A stretch of DNA of 64,000 nt from Thuidium tamariscinum. Its lineage: Eukaryota > Streptophyta > Bryopsida > Hypnales > Thuidiaceae. The notes under the pieces were generated by a model that saw only the letters and a program-made list of their open reading frames with translations, did not search any database and was not told the DNA's origin. Position 1 is the stretch's first letter, and each line of letters starts with the position of its first letter. The stretch spans positions 10,478,001 to 10,542,000 of the forward strand of contig OX344752.2 of NCBI GenBank assembly GCA_947034885.2, written 5' to 3'. The position numbers were made by a program, and so were the translations under genes. Of this stretch, positions 34,540-46,044 are shown in pieces.

Positions 34540-35430
34540 CAACATAGTGATTTTGGGTAGCTCACTATGAATGGATTTTACATTTTTTTCTTTGAAATTT
34601 GCACATAATGTGTATCAAAGGATTAGCTTTAAGGCCCAACAATCATCATAACTTTTGGTTGCATGGTTAAAAAGTTATATTATAATATGTTGGTTTTCAT
34701 TATTCACTAAGTAACTTCAACAACAAAAAAGACTTCTTCAAAAATCACTTTTTCAAGAAATAAAATTTGAAATTGTTTTTAATATTCTGTGTACATGTGG
34801 AAAGCTCTTAATCATTCCATTTTGATTAATGAAATGAAAGTTATGGGAGTTTTAGTTTGTCAATAGTTTGTTGATAGTTATAGAATTTCTACTCTAAGAT
34901 AAACTTTGAAATCCTTTCTTACATTCCAGTTTTCATATTCTTGCAAAAAATAAAAATTCTAAGTGTAGATTGTTTATTACAACATTATTACCATTGGAAT
35001 TGGCATTTTTCAATTCCATTAATAAATTATTATCAATTAAGTATTTTGAATCATTCTCTACTTCTTTCTATTTACTATTTTCTCCTATATATTTTACAAA
35101 TCTAAGTGACTTAGAAGTTTTTAAGCATGGAGCTAACTTGCCTTAAAAAATGAATCCAAAGAATTACCACCATTTTGGACATTTTTTCATACAAATGCGA
35201 CCTTGAGAAGTCTAATTGTTCATTTTTTGTAGGGATAAAAAAATGATTTTTGTCAATTCAAATGCCAATATCTTGCAATCTACATGGCGGAAAATTCTAA
35301 ATTTTTCTTGCATCTTCTCAAATCAATGTACCACAAGAATTTATAGTTACATTTGTCTAAAAACACTTTTTTTCTTCAAAAATTTGGGTCTTTTAATGGA
35401 AATGGTAGTTTTGGAGTGTTTTTGGTGAAG
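34540..35430 (+). repeat. Dispersed repeat, longest copy in the window
   Basis: The first part (34540-34900) matches 61590-61910 in direct orientation. The second (35000-35420) matches the complement of 63540-64000, including ATATCTTGCAATCTACATGGCGGAAA. A small frame at 35216-35428 resembles one at 63570-63902, but only because the DNA is repeated; neither shows a domain. Confidence 0.7.
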
Positions 35431-35469
35431 ACATAGTCAAAACCTTTAGAGGTTAATTGAGAGGTTAAT

Positions 35470-35790
35470 AACAAGAGGGCAAATTTTCAAAGCCAAAAGA
35501 CTCAACCAAGAAAGGATATTTGAAATCTACCAATATTTATAGTTATTAGAAACAATTTCACTATTGTCAACTATAACCTTCTTCCAAAGGTTGAAATTTT
35601 TTTATTGACTAGGAAATTTTTGTTGAAAAATCTTTTTTATATCGATAATATGTATGCCAAATTTCAAGTTCAAAAGATTCAATTAAATAAAGATATTCAA
35701 AATCTACCAACTAATGTATCTAGTTGTAAGAAACAACTTTACTATTGCCAACTTCACTATCGCCTAGTAAAAAATTGTTTATTTATGACA
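35470..35790 (+). repeat. Two direct copies of a roughly 95-bp unit
   Basis: Units start near 35478 and 35653 and share AAATTTTCAA...AAAAGA(C/T)TCAA, GAAATCTACCAA and AACAA(C/T)TTYACTATTG. A third copy lies at 37895-37990. Confidence 0.6.
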
Positions 35791-35904
35791 AAAAATTTGG
35801 CATGACATCATCTCTATGATGATATAGCAATATGCTCTAAAAGCAAGCATGTTCTAAAATCGGGTCTAAAAGCAATTATGACACATGGGTACATATTAGT
35901 TTAA

Positions 35905-35960
35905 GTAAGAAATACATGTCTTTCTAATAAAATATTACTAGAGAGACAAGTATTTCTTAC
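35905..35960. other. Imperfect 21-bp hairpin
   Basis: GTAAGAAATACATGTCTTTCT (35905-35925) pairs with 35940-35960 with about two mismatches and a 14-base AT loop. It lies in non-coding AT-rich DNA and could be a small MITE core. Confidence 0.6.
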
Positions 35961-37089
35961 ATAAAATCTCCTAGAAAGGTCATAACTTAAAATCTTATCT
36001 CTAGGACTATACTTAAAACACCCCTTTCTCTTGTAGTGCTAGTTGTGTGTATTTTAGCAAGTGGTTGCTTTTAGTGACTACTATGTTTCAACTTTGAAAA
36101 TTCATAACTAATTATAGAAAAGTCCAATAAAGATGAAACATTCTAGGTTAGATACAATCAATTCCATTTTCTTTTCTACGAAAATCTATTAAAAATTGAT
36201 TCAAAGAGTTTAGTTTCTCCAAAAGTCAATTAGCTCTTAACCTCTAAATGCCTAAGGCCTTTTTTGAGCTTCTAAGAATTTGCTTTAAATTGAACAAAAA
36301 GTCAACTTTATGATGAGCTTTATCAAAAAAAATTGAAATATAACTATATAAAATCAAACTAGACATATTAGAGATCACTTAGAAAAATAAAACTCAACAA
36401 TATCACTTATGGATTGAAAGATTATAATGTTTGATCATAAAGATGTCAAAGTTGCAAAAGTGATGTGAAGTCTTTCAATCTTCTTTTTACAAGTCAAATC
36501 TAAAAAGTTGGTGACTAAAAACATATAAAGTGAAACAACCTAATATGAATAACTCAATTAATTTATGGCTTCTCAAAATCTCTTCTACAATTTTTTTAAA
36601 TGAATTTCTAATGTGATTTTTTCTCTAAGATCTAGTGTATTTGACATTTCCAAGAGCGCTCAACACTAAAAAAAAAATCCAAGATTGCAATGGGTACCCA
36701 TGCACAAAATCTTGAGTAGGAAAATCATAGTCAATCATTTTCAAGATTGGATTTTAGATGCTTAGAGTAGACTTCAAAAAGAATTCTCCAAAAATACAAA
36801 CTATTAACAACTTTGTTAGGTTTTCTTTAACTTCAAAGTTTCCAAACACCAAATTTTGGTGCTTTGGGCATTTAGGGGTTAAATGGTTGCTTTGACCCTT
36901 CATCGCCTAAACTCTAAATGGGTTTGAAAGTATCTTTGCTTTTCAAGCCTCATAAGTTTAAATGTCACTAAAATATGAAAATCTCAACTGTACAATCTTG
37001 TGGTGTGCATGTTATAGATGATGAGGATCAAATTTGGAGTCATTTGGTTGCATAGATTGCAAGATTATCGAGAAGATAATAATGTTTTA
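35961..37089. other. AT-rich intergenic DNA, nothing recognised
   Basis: No open frame, RNA gene or clear repeat border was found. The phrase CTCTAAATGCCTAAGGC near 36240 recurs near 61550 (CCCCTAAATGCCTAAGC), so this too is repeat-derived. Confidence 0.45.
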
Positions 37090-37800
37090 GTATTAAAAAA
37101 GATGCTAAAATTTTCCTAAAAACACATTAGGAGGTGAAATTTGAATCCTAAACCTATTCAAGTGAACAAAATTCAATCTAGAAAGTGATTCAAAACATAA
37201 AAATTCACAGGTGAAATTTTTTTTCATTCAAATGCTTTGAATTATTTGCAAAATAACTTTGAAATGTCAAAAAAATAGCAAAAAAGGGTGCAAAGAAAAG
37301 GCCAATTACTGCACCACCTTGTACTAAAATGCTTCTCAGTCACTCATACCTTTTTAGATAAATTAGCCACACAAACTAGACTACAATGCACAACTTCTCT
37401 TACAAAAATTATTAGAAACAAACATTGTATGAGGAAGAAACAAGCCAATAAAGTTCACTATAATCCAAAAATGGCTGGCTTTTGAACTTTGAATTGCTCC
37501 TAAAATTTCAAAACTATTTGGATTGCTATAAAAATCTAACCACAATAATTAGACTTCTAGAGGAGCATAATCCAACAAATTTTAATGAAAATAAACATAG
37601 GATGAAGGAGATACAACCCACAAAATTGCATCCATCAATTGCTATTTGGTGAATTTAAAATCAACTTGTAAACTTTGATTGGTTCCCAGAACACTTGTAC
37701 ATCTTGGATTGAATTGAAAATTTTACCACACAAACTAATTAAACTATAATAGTATGTACAACTTCCCCATTAAGCTTTTATTGAATTTGGACATTAAATG
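37090..37800 (-). repeat. Inverted partner of the 31900-32640 repeat
   Basis: The complement aligns with 31900-32640. The two arms are about 4.4 kb apart. They are either two independent inverted copies or the arms of one old foldback element; their divergence does not decide this. Confidence 0.6.
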
Positions 37801-38649
37801 CAAAAGTTACAACATTTTGAATTGGACTAGCAAACTATGTGAGGATAGTTTTTGTCCTCTTAGGCGATGAAGGATTAAGTGCAAACTACCTAAGATGTGT
37901 GCCAAATTTCAAGTCGACCAAATTCAACCAAAAAAGATAGTTGAAATCTACCAACATGTATAGTTGTGGGAATGATTGTGCCATCTTTTGCAATGGAATT
38001 CCGTTTCATTTGTGTCAAAATAAATAAATAAATAAATTAAAAATATATATATAGGAGAGGGCTCATAAACCGCTCAGGCTTTTGCACCTATCCACTAGGA
38101 GGCTCTGAAATGGATCATTTACTGTGAGGAAATGAATTGTGGATTACATTGAAGCATGCTAAAGACTTTGTTTTCACTAATTGCATAGATGGTTTTAGAG
38201 TCCCATTGGATTCATTCTCAACTATGTGGATATTAAAAATGAGGATTGATTGTTAAAGTACCTTCTCTCAAGTGATAAAAAAAATCTAAAAGAACGATTT
38301 ATTCAACCATCCATTTCAGTTTTTGAAAGGGACACATTTAAGGTAGAAACAAATCATATCACTTTTGACATGTTGCACTGCTAGTTTTTGAACCAAGCCA
38401 ATTTTCTTTTCAAACTGCCCATGTATGGGTTTGCAAGGCCTACTGATCACCCCTATAGACCCTATGCCAAACTATGTTTGAAAATTCATAACTAATTCAA
38501 TAATGCTTCAAAAATTATGAAACAACTTGTGTTAGAATCCTCATCTATTTCTCCTTGACTAAAAAATGAGTTAAAAATATTTCAGTACAAGAAAATATGT
38601 GAAAAGGGGAACCAGCCCTTAGATGGTCGCTTTTTGAGCCTCTTACCTT
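37801..38649. other. AT-rich intergenic DNA
   Basis: It contains the third copy of the 95-bp unit (37895-37990) and an (AAAT)n/(AT)n run at 38020-38055. Nothing coding. Confidence 0.5.
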
Positions 38650-39360
38650 AGAACCTGTGTGCCTTTGGAGCCACTATAGTATAACTTAGTAATCTAATTC
38701 TGTAGCTTCGATGCAACTTCTCCTTGGATGGCAGCATAGCACGTGCAGCAGCCCTTCCAAAAAATACTATGACAGTCCACAATGATACACCAATGACCAA
38801 TTGGTGGATATTTTCTATCTGAACGACCTCTTAACGTACTTGTTCAACGAAAAATTCCACAAATTAAATTCCACGACTAAGATACCTTACAAGGAACAGA
38901 TTTGCTGCTTCTGTCCATAACACTTGGCTCTTCATAGATGCCAAGGTGACACCTGGCAATTCATCACAAACTTGGATGATCATTGAGCGCAAGTCTTTCA
39001 TTTGCCTCAAAGCATCTCCACTGGGGCACGCCATGTTGCCTCGTCAAGTGGTTTGGCGTGTCAGGCTTCTTTTTATGTCCCTACAGTACCGTGAGAGATT
39101 GGTAAATTTGTCACCCCAAGTCTCACCAACCCATAAGGTAGAACCACTTGTAACCGATCACTTGATCCCTAAACGACGGGCGGGTCACTGCGGGGGGCAG
39201 CGGCCCGGTGAACAGCATCAATTTCTGTGCATACCGCTCAAGCTAGACCAATCGCAGATGTGAAATGGAACACAAGTCAACAAAGGATGTAGTCCAGCAG
39301 GCAATTTACAAGAGGGGCAGTGTAAATCTGACACCTTCTTCTAAGAATTTGGGCTCCTGT
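38650..39360. repeat. GC-richer, better preserved copy of a repeat decayed elsewhere
   Basis: A GC-rich patch in AT-rich surroundings. The part at 38880-39010 (TAGATGCCAAGGTGACACCTGG, CTTTCATTTGCCT) aligns with two AT-richer copies at about 40860-40990 and 41190-41260. A 105-codon plus-strand frame at 38946-39263 has no recognisable domain, and GGGGGGCAGCGGCCCGG near 39190 is unusual here. It may be part of a larger transposable element. Confidence 0.5.
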
Positions 39361-39561
39361 AAATATATGAGTTCATTGATTGAGGATTTTTAGTGCATTG
39401 CATGATGGCACACAATCGTAACTTTGCTACCGAAAAAAATTCAATGAAATTTTTTGTTTTCCTCATGCGGCAGACTGTTTGGAAGTCATTCATCGACCAG
39501 AAATTGGCGTGCACGTCGTTTAAGGATCAAGGTATTTCAGACATGATGTAGTATAGTGTAA

Positions 39562-39705
39562 GGGGCGTTTCACACTATGGCCGTCCAAATCAAGAAGTCG
39601 TCAATTCCACCAAGTGAACCAGATTTGAGAAACCATAATTTTCACCAATCGGATTTGAGAAAACCATGGCCTCTCGACTTGGACGGCCATAGTGTGAAAC
39701 ACCCC
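39562..39705. mobile_element. Tourist-like MITE with TAA target duplication
   Basis: The arms GGGGCGTTTCACACTATGG (39562) and CCATAGTGTGAAACACCCC (to 39705) form an inverted repeat of about 25 bp with one mismatch. TAA flanks it on both sides (39559-39561 and 39706-39708). The 144-bp size, short TIRs and TAA duplication fit the PIF/Harbinger (Tourist) type. Non-coding. Confidence 0.8.
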
Positions 39706-40719
39706 TAAGGTAAAACAAATATTTTCAAAGGCGTAAAGATAAAAATGATGGGGATTGCAAAAACTTTGGTAATTTTATCACATGAATTGAAATTACTATG
39801 AATTTTGGAAGGCGTAAAGTGTGCTAGACCAAATACCAATATGTGAAGTCTTCTAATTTTGATCATGCAAAAACTATTTTTTTATTCACTCCTTTCTTTT
39901 TTCTTGTATACTACTTTAGAACATGTGCCATGAACTTTTAGTCCCAGCTTTATAAACAAGGAAAAAAACTCATTCTAACCTTGGTTGGAAATACCTCTAC
40001 CAATAGGTTGGCTATGGGGGGCCAATTAATTATAGGTGGTTCTACCTTACCGTTCAAACTACATTGAGGGGTTAGAGCATTTGCCTGTTGGGCCACGCTA
40101 CAATAAAAAGGGGAGCTTTAGGACCTAATGTAAGAGTCAACCCTTTTCTTCAGCACCGTGGGGCCAAATTTCACCATTTCAAAATAAATGTCTTTTCTTT
40201 ACCAAATAAAAGTAATATTTTTTCGCCATAAATTTTCTAATTTTCTTTTAAATATGAATGAAGTCATCAAATTTGAATGAAAAAGCAGATGGATGTAATG
40301 GAAGAGTGTTTTTAAATCCTTAAGATAGATGAATGTAGAAATACAATGCTTCACCAAATTTGGAGTGATTGCCATCTAGGAACTTTTTCAAAAAATAAAA
40401 AAAAGGGCTTGTAAGAATAGGCATAGGAGAAAAAACATACCAGAATATAAGCCACTCTTACCCTCCAAAACAAAAACTAATAATTCTTTGTTGATTGAGT
40501 TAATTGTTGCTCAGATCTTTACTCTCGAATTCAATGGGCTTATCAACCTTTCATTAATCAAAATCAAGTTTTGAATGAATGATTGGTATTGTCATGACCT
40601 CTATTAATTTTATACTTGATACACTCCCAAAAACCTTTTATGCACCTACTATATGTTGTATATACTAGTGGAGATGTTCTTTGTGATTAAAAAAATCATG
40701 ACCTTCAAAGATAGACTAG

Positions 40720-41265
40720 TAAAGATTACTATTGAGATGACTTGGAGAAGGTTTTAAGGTCTAATTTACTTGTGAGAACTATTTATAAATTACGGTCAAG
40801 GAAATTTTTACCTTATCAGACATGAATTAAGAAATACATTAAGCTAGTGAGAATGATACTTAGAACTATTATAAAGACCTTGTTCCTTGTAGATGCCCAA
40901 TCGACACTTTATAATTCATTTCAAATTTTGATGACAATTGAACAAAATTCGGGACAAAATTAAAATGTCAAATCTTTCATTTGCCTTTTTAAGGTACATT
41001 CTAGTGAAATTATTGGCTTAATAGACCAACAAGATGCCTTAGAGATGGTTTTAAGACCTAGGTGGTCACTTGTAAGAACCAATTATGAATTAGTAGTGAA
41101 GTCAAGTTTTACCTCATCAAACATCAAACAACAAATACTTTAAGCCAATGAAAATGATGCTTTCTATAGGTGCTTCTATTATAAGCACCTTGCTCCTTAT
41201 AGTTGGCACGTGGCAATATATAACTTTGATGATAATTTAGCAAATTGAATCTTTCATTTGCCTTA
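40720..41265. repeat. Two tandem AT-rich copies of the 38.8-kb repeat
   Basis: Copies run from about 40720 to 40990 and 41005 to 41265. Both contain GATG(A/G)CTT(G)GAGA-like and AAGGTTTTAAG-like starts, TTTTACCT(T/C)ATCA, AARACCTTG(T/C)TCCTT and CTTTCATTTGCCTT. They differ from the 38.8-kb copy mainly by loss of G and C. Confidence 0.6.
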
Positions 41266-43865
41266 TTAACTCCCAAAAGACTAAGGCCTTTTTCTTGCAA
41301 TAAAACACTCAAAATTGTCATTTTTATAATACAGAGTTAAAATTTTTAGAATAAGTATTTTGGGACATTTAATGGTAGGATCTTACACTTAAATAGCATG
41401 ATATTGTGTAGAATAAATTAAAAAAATTTAACCACAAAAATTGCAAGATATCTGTATTTAAAGTGAAGAAAACAAGCTATGTTTTTGCACTGTAATGTGG
41501 GATTAGATTATTGTCTTTGAAATTTTTTAATTAAAATATTTTGTGCTATAGAGTTTTGATCTTGAAATCTTTATGTTGGATAATTGAGTAGAGAATCTAA
41601 AAAAAATGAAGTAAAAAAACAACTACATTTTCATTCTTAAAAAAATAGTAAATTGAAGTAGGTATGAGATAGAAAAAAATTCTAAATATCTCTAAGATGG
41701 AATTATAATGCACTTATTCCAATGGGGAGATTGACGTAGAAAGTGAACTAAACTATGTGGACATTTCTTTGGAAAAATTATAAAAATTTCATTAAAAAAT
41801 TAATCCTATAAATTATTTTTTGAGAAAATGATTCAATTGATAGAAAAACAAGATTGTTCATGATTTTTATATCATCTATTCAAATGGAATGAATTATATC
41901 TTTCAATATAGACAAAATATAGTCTATGAGAAAAAAATATTAAAAAATCCAAAGTTCAAAATTTTGAATTTTTAGATTGCCTGGTCTCCCTTGTTTTGAG
42001 CTTATGTGGGCCCATAACTTTTGCTCTTGGGCACCAATTGAGAAAAAATGATTTTTCCACAAAGTCAATCAATTTTTCTATCTCCAAAATTTTCTTAAAA
42101 AAAAACCATGAAAAAAATTGAACTCATAGGTACCTACCCAAATACAATTTGTTCTCCAAATAGACAATGGTTTGAAGTAGAGTAAGCTTATCATTTATAG
42201 CACACATCCAAAAACCAAACAACAATTGTTGCCATTTATTGCATTGTAATTGCATGATTCAACTACCAATTCAATTGAAATATGAACAAAATTTTATATC
42301 ATCATTCAATGATCACACATTGTTGAATGAAGGGTTGCAAGAATTTTTCACTAGATTTTAGCTTCATTGCCTTCAAATTGCAATAAAATTTGTAGGGACA
42401 AATCTTTACACATTTTTTTTAAAGGTGAATCTTAATATGGCATATAATAATCATGCCAAATTTAAAACATGCAAGCCTTTGTATTTATTTGGAGAAAGAT
42501 TTAAATTTTGTTTGTATGATAATTGGCAAGTTTATACTAGCTATAACTTTGTATCATGGCACCTAGTCCCTTCATATCATATGTGCACATGTATTTCTAG
42601 AATTTTCATTAAGATCAACCACTTTACAAGAAAAACACCTATAAATCACCAAGTTTCAACAACAATCCAGATCATGATCAATGCCTCAAATTATTAACAA
42701 CAAAAAATGGCAATGTTATTTTTTCCGTTCAAGGTACTATCATCCTTTAGGATGAGTCTACCGACTCATTTTACATAAATCTTGCTACTATTGCACTCCT
42801 ACATGATGAACATACATGCCTGAAAACATTTTTTCAATGGAAAAAAATGATGCCTTATTAAATTTGATCTACTATCCTTTATTGATTTGTGGAGTAAAAG
42901 ATTTGATTGGAATCGAGTTCTAACTTAACACTAATTACATGAATAACTTCTTCAACAATCACCTACATAGTAGTTTTATGTTGAAGAAACAATTTGGGAT
43001 TCTGTACTAAGAAAGCTTTGATCCTTCATAACTTTTACAAATAATATTGAAATGTCACATTTTTTTGGTATATTAGAACCTCCCTTCATTTGCCAACAAT
43101 AAAATATGAAAATTAGACTAATTTAATAATAATAAGGAATTAGGCACAATAGCAAAAAGTGGTGATTTTTAAGGTAACCACCTTAAACTAAGGTAGTTTG
43201 ATCTTGACCATTTAAGAGTTGATTGCCTCTTCAAAGAAGCTAAATTTCTTGAGACAAATTTCAATATCTTTTTGTAGAATGAAATTGGCATTAATTGCAT
43301 TCAAATCAACTCATATTTTCTAAACCTTTTTAGATTTAGTTACAAATTTTTGTAGTTGAAATGTAGCAATCACTAAAAGTAACCACTACTTGAATTGAGC
43401 ATTGAAATACACCAAAAAAATGCAAAATGTACCTTGATGTCTTGATCACCTTTAGAGCACGGTCCCTTTTAGAATAGACTACCTTGAATCCTTGAATGAC
43501 AACCGATGGCCATGAAAATCATGCATTTTAATATCATGTGACATCATCCACTTTGAATAAGCCAAATATACTCACTGGAAGTCAAAGTACTGTAGAAGAT
43601 CTCCCATTTCCACCTCTAATATCAAGGATAAATAGTTGCGATTCTGTCATATAATGGAAGATTCTTTGTCATTCATTGGACACAAAATGTCCACTTCTGC
43701 GTTTAAGGGTTAACCTACTCAGACTTGATGAAGAATAATTTAGGAGTCATGAACTAAACAACTCCAAGATCCAAATAGACTTCTTGTATACACATACAAA
43801 TCACAGCTTGTCATTGGGTGTAACTTACTGACCAAAGGATCAGTTAGGTTTATTATTGCATTGCA
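41266..43865. other. AT-rich intergenic DNA
   Basis: No gene recognised. A frame at 42425-42697 of 90 codons has biased composition and no motif. 43555-43700 is a copy of the repeat at 33920-34060. Confidence 0.5.
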
Positions 43866-46044
43866 GCAATGGCAAACCTTGTCTTTCCGGTATGTTCGTC
43901 GAACGTAGATGCGAGTTGGAAGGCTAACGGCCTAGGCTTTGGGCGCGGAGTTGCCGACCTAAATTACTCCTCTTTGCACGCTTGCAACGAAGTCCGTCGT
44001 GCTTTTGCTCACGACAAGAACAGTCTTAACCGAGAATATGCCAGAAGAATATTCTGATAAGTTCAGTGTTGCTTTCTTGTTCGATCTCGCGTTGTTTCTG
44101 AAGTTAGGATCGGTCTTTGTTACGTTTACTGCGATGATGAGGCGCTCGATCTTGAACACCAACCGAAAGTGAGGATCGGAGCCAATCGTGTTGCTTCGCT
44201 CCTGCACGCAATTGGCGAATATTCGACAGCCGATGTTCAGTTACTCGACCTCACATTGGGACTCATGCATTGTGATGATGCGCTCGTTCTTGATTCCTTG
44301 GAAGATAAACCGAATTGAGGAGAGGTGTGCTGCTTGTTTCCTGCACAGAATTGACGAACAAAATTCGTTGTGCGAATGATTGGCACCTGATGTTAAGTTT
44401 CTGACCTCGCATTGCTAGTTGATCGGACTTCGTTACATGATGTGCTCGTTCTTGGACCCTCGGGAGGCAAACGGAGGCGAGGAGAGACGTGCTGCTTCGT
44501 TTCTGCACAATTGCGAAAAAGATTCGTTGTGAGAATTGTCGATACCTGATGTTAACTAAGTTCCTGGACCTCACATTGCCAGGTGATCGGACCTCTTTGC
44601 ATGCATCGCGATGATGCTCTCGAATTTGAACCCTTGGGAGACAAGCGGAGGCAAGGCGAGGCGTGCTACTTATGTTCTGCACAAAATCTGTCGGTCGTTG
44701 TGCCAATAATGGACAAGTGATTTTCTTGTCATGGCGTGAATAATAACTGTCGGGGATGGCGAAGGAGTGAGAAGCCTGGGGTATGGTTAGTGAAACTGCT
44801 GGCTGCTGTCAGCTCTGCTCTTGAGGATTTGGTAATGGCAGCTTGCGAGGAACTGGATCCAAGTAATGCTGCATTATGTTGCGGCGATGGTGCGATCTTA
44901 ATGTAGCTGTGGAAGATAATTGTTTGGATGGTGTGAGAGGGGGCACAGGTGCTGTCAAGGATCAAGACATTGTTGGTTTATTTCTACTGATATTGTTCAG
45001 AGCCATGCCCTCGTAAATTCGTGTTTGAGCTCACGTGTTGAGCATATGAGCTATAGATCGTCTATCCAGATTAGTTTGCCGGATAATCTCTGGCATCGAT
45101 GCCTGGAGGAGTTTCAGGATCCAATTTTGTGCAGACTGCGACACTCTGTATTGAATTGATGAGGAATGAGGAGAATTGGAGGAAGCACGTACGCTTACGG
45201 CAAGGATGTGGCGGTCTTCAGATTGGAATGCCGAGGTTTTCCGGTCGCTTGTCAACAGATCCTGCGATGCAATGAATCTACGGAACGTCGATTTTCTTGA
45301 GACGGTGAAGACTTGACCAGGCATGTCTACTACTCATTACTTTTTGTTATAGGCTTTTTTCGCTCTTTATCTTCGCCAGTTTCTCTCACGTTCAAGCGAG
45401 AGATTGGAAACCCTTTGTAGAGGACAGATCAGGGAAACTGGCAACTGGCATGGATTGAACTTAGTGCATAGCGATTGAGCTGCGTGAGCGCTACTGACGG
45501 ATTGTTGGGATGTGAGAACTGAAGTAGTTCCTTGTGTTCCCTTCACAACCGATTCTTTGTTTCTGAATCATTCCGTACTCATAGAAAAATTCCTACACTG
45601 GCCTGATAGCATTGAGGATTTTACTGTGGTTTTACTTAAAATCCTCGACATCTGCTGCGCAGTCTCCACCTCTTGATGTATCGGATGCAGCACCTTCTCG
45701 GCATCTGTTCAGACGTTGGTGACTTCTAATTTCTTCGATTCCTCCTCTTCGGAATGCGCTGCTTAGTCTGTCCAGAGATACTGAATGCCGGTTCCGTTTC
45801 ATGATCGGCTTACATTGTAGTTTCCCGTACTCTGTGTCATTCCTGCACATCAGGCTGATTTGAAAGGTTTGCTAGGTTAGGCAATTAGAGATTTACGCTT
45901 AATTTTCCAAATAATTGTTGGATAACTATGAGGAAGGATAGTGTCAGTACTTCTCACGTCATTTATATTTGGTGACAGGAGTGGGAGATGGAAGGACGTG
46001 CTCGCTGAAGCCGTAGGAAAGTTTCAGCGACGCGGACACTAACC
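43866..46044 (+). other. GC-richer upstream region of the WD40 gene
   Basis: Composition shifts sharply at about 43866 from AT-rich repeat DNA to gene-like DNA. It holds the tandem repeat at 44130-44700 and probably the promoter and leader of the WDR62/MABP1-like gene. A 62-codon frame starting at 43869 has no family signal. No further coding exon could be joined in phase to the exon at 46045. Confidence 0.45.
44130..44700. repeat. Diverged tandem repeat of about 145-170 bp, four units
   Basis: Units start near 44131, 44274, 44440 and 44610 with GATGATGCGCTCG(T/A)TCTTGA-like words. They share GCGTGCTGCTTCGTTTCTGCAC, TACCTGATGTTAA and GACCTCACATTGCCAG-like phrases. One minus-strand frame stays open across three units (44263-44706), but I take this as a by-product of the repeat. 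Confidence 0.7.

Noticed and set aside
38946-39263. 105-codon frame in the GC-rich patch
   Set aside because: No motif, no splice context, and the DNA belongs to a repeat whose other copies do not keep the frame.
44263-44706. 147-codon minus-strand frame with repeated peptide units
   Set aside because: It follows the tandem DNA repeat, unit lengths are not all multiples of three, and no family resemblance is visible.
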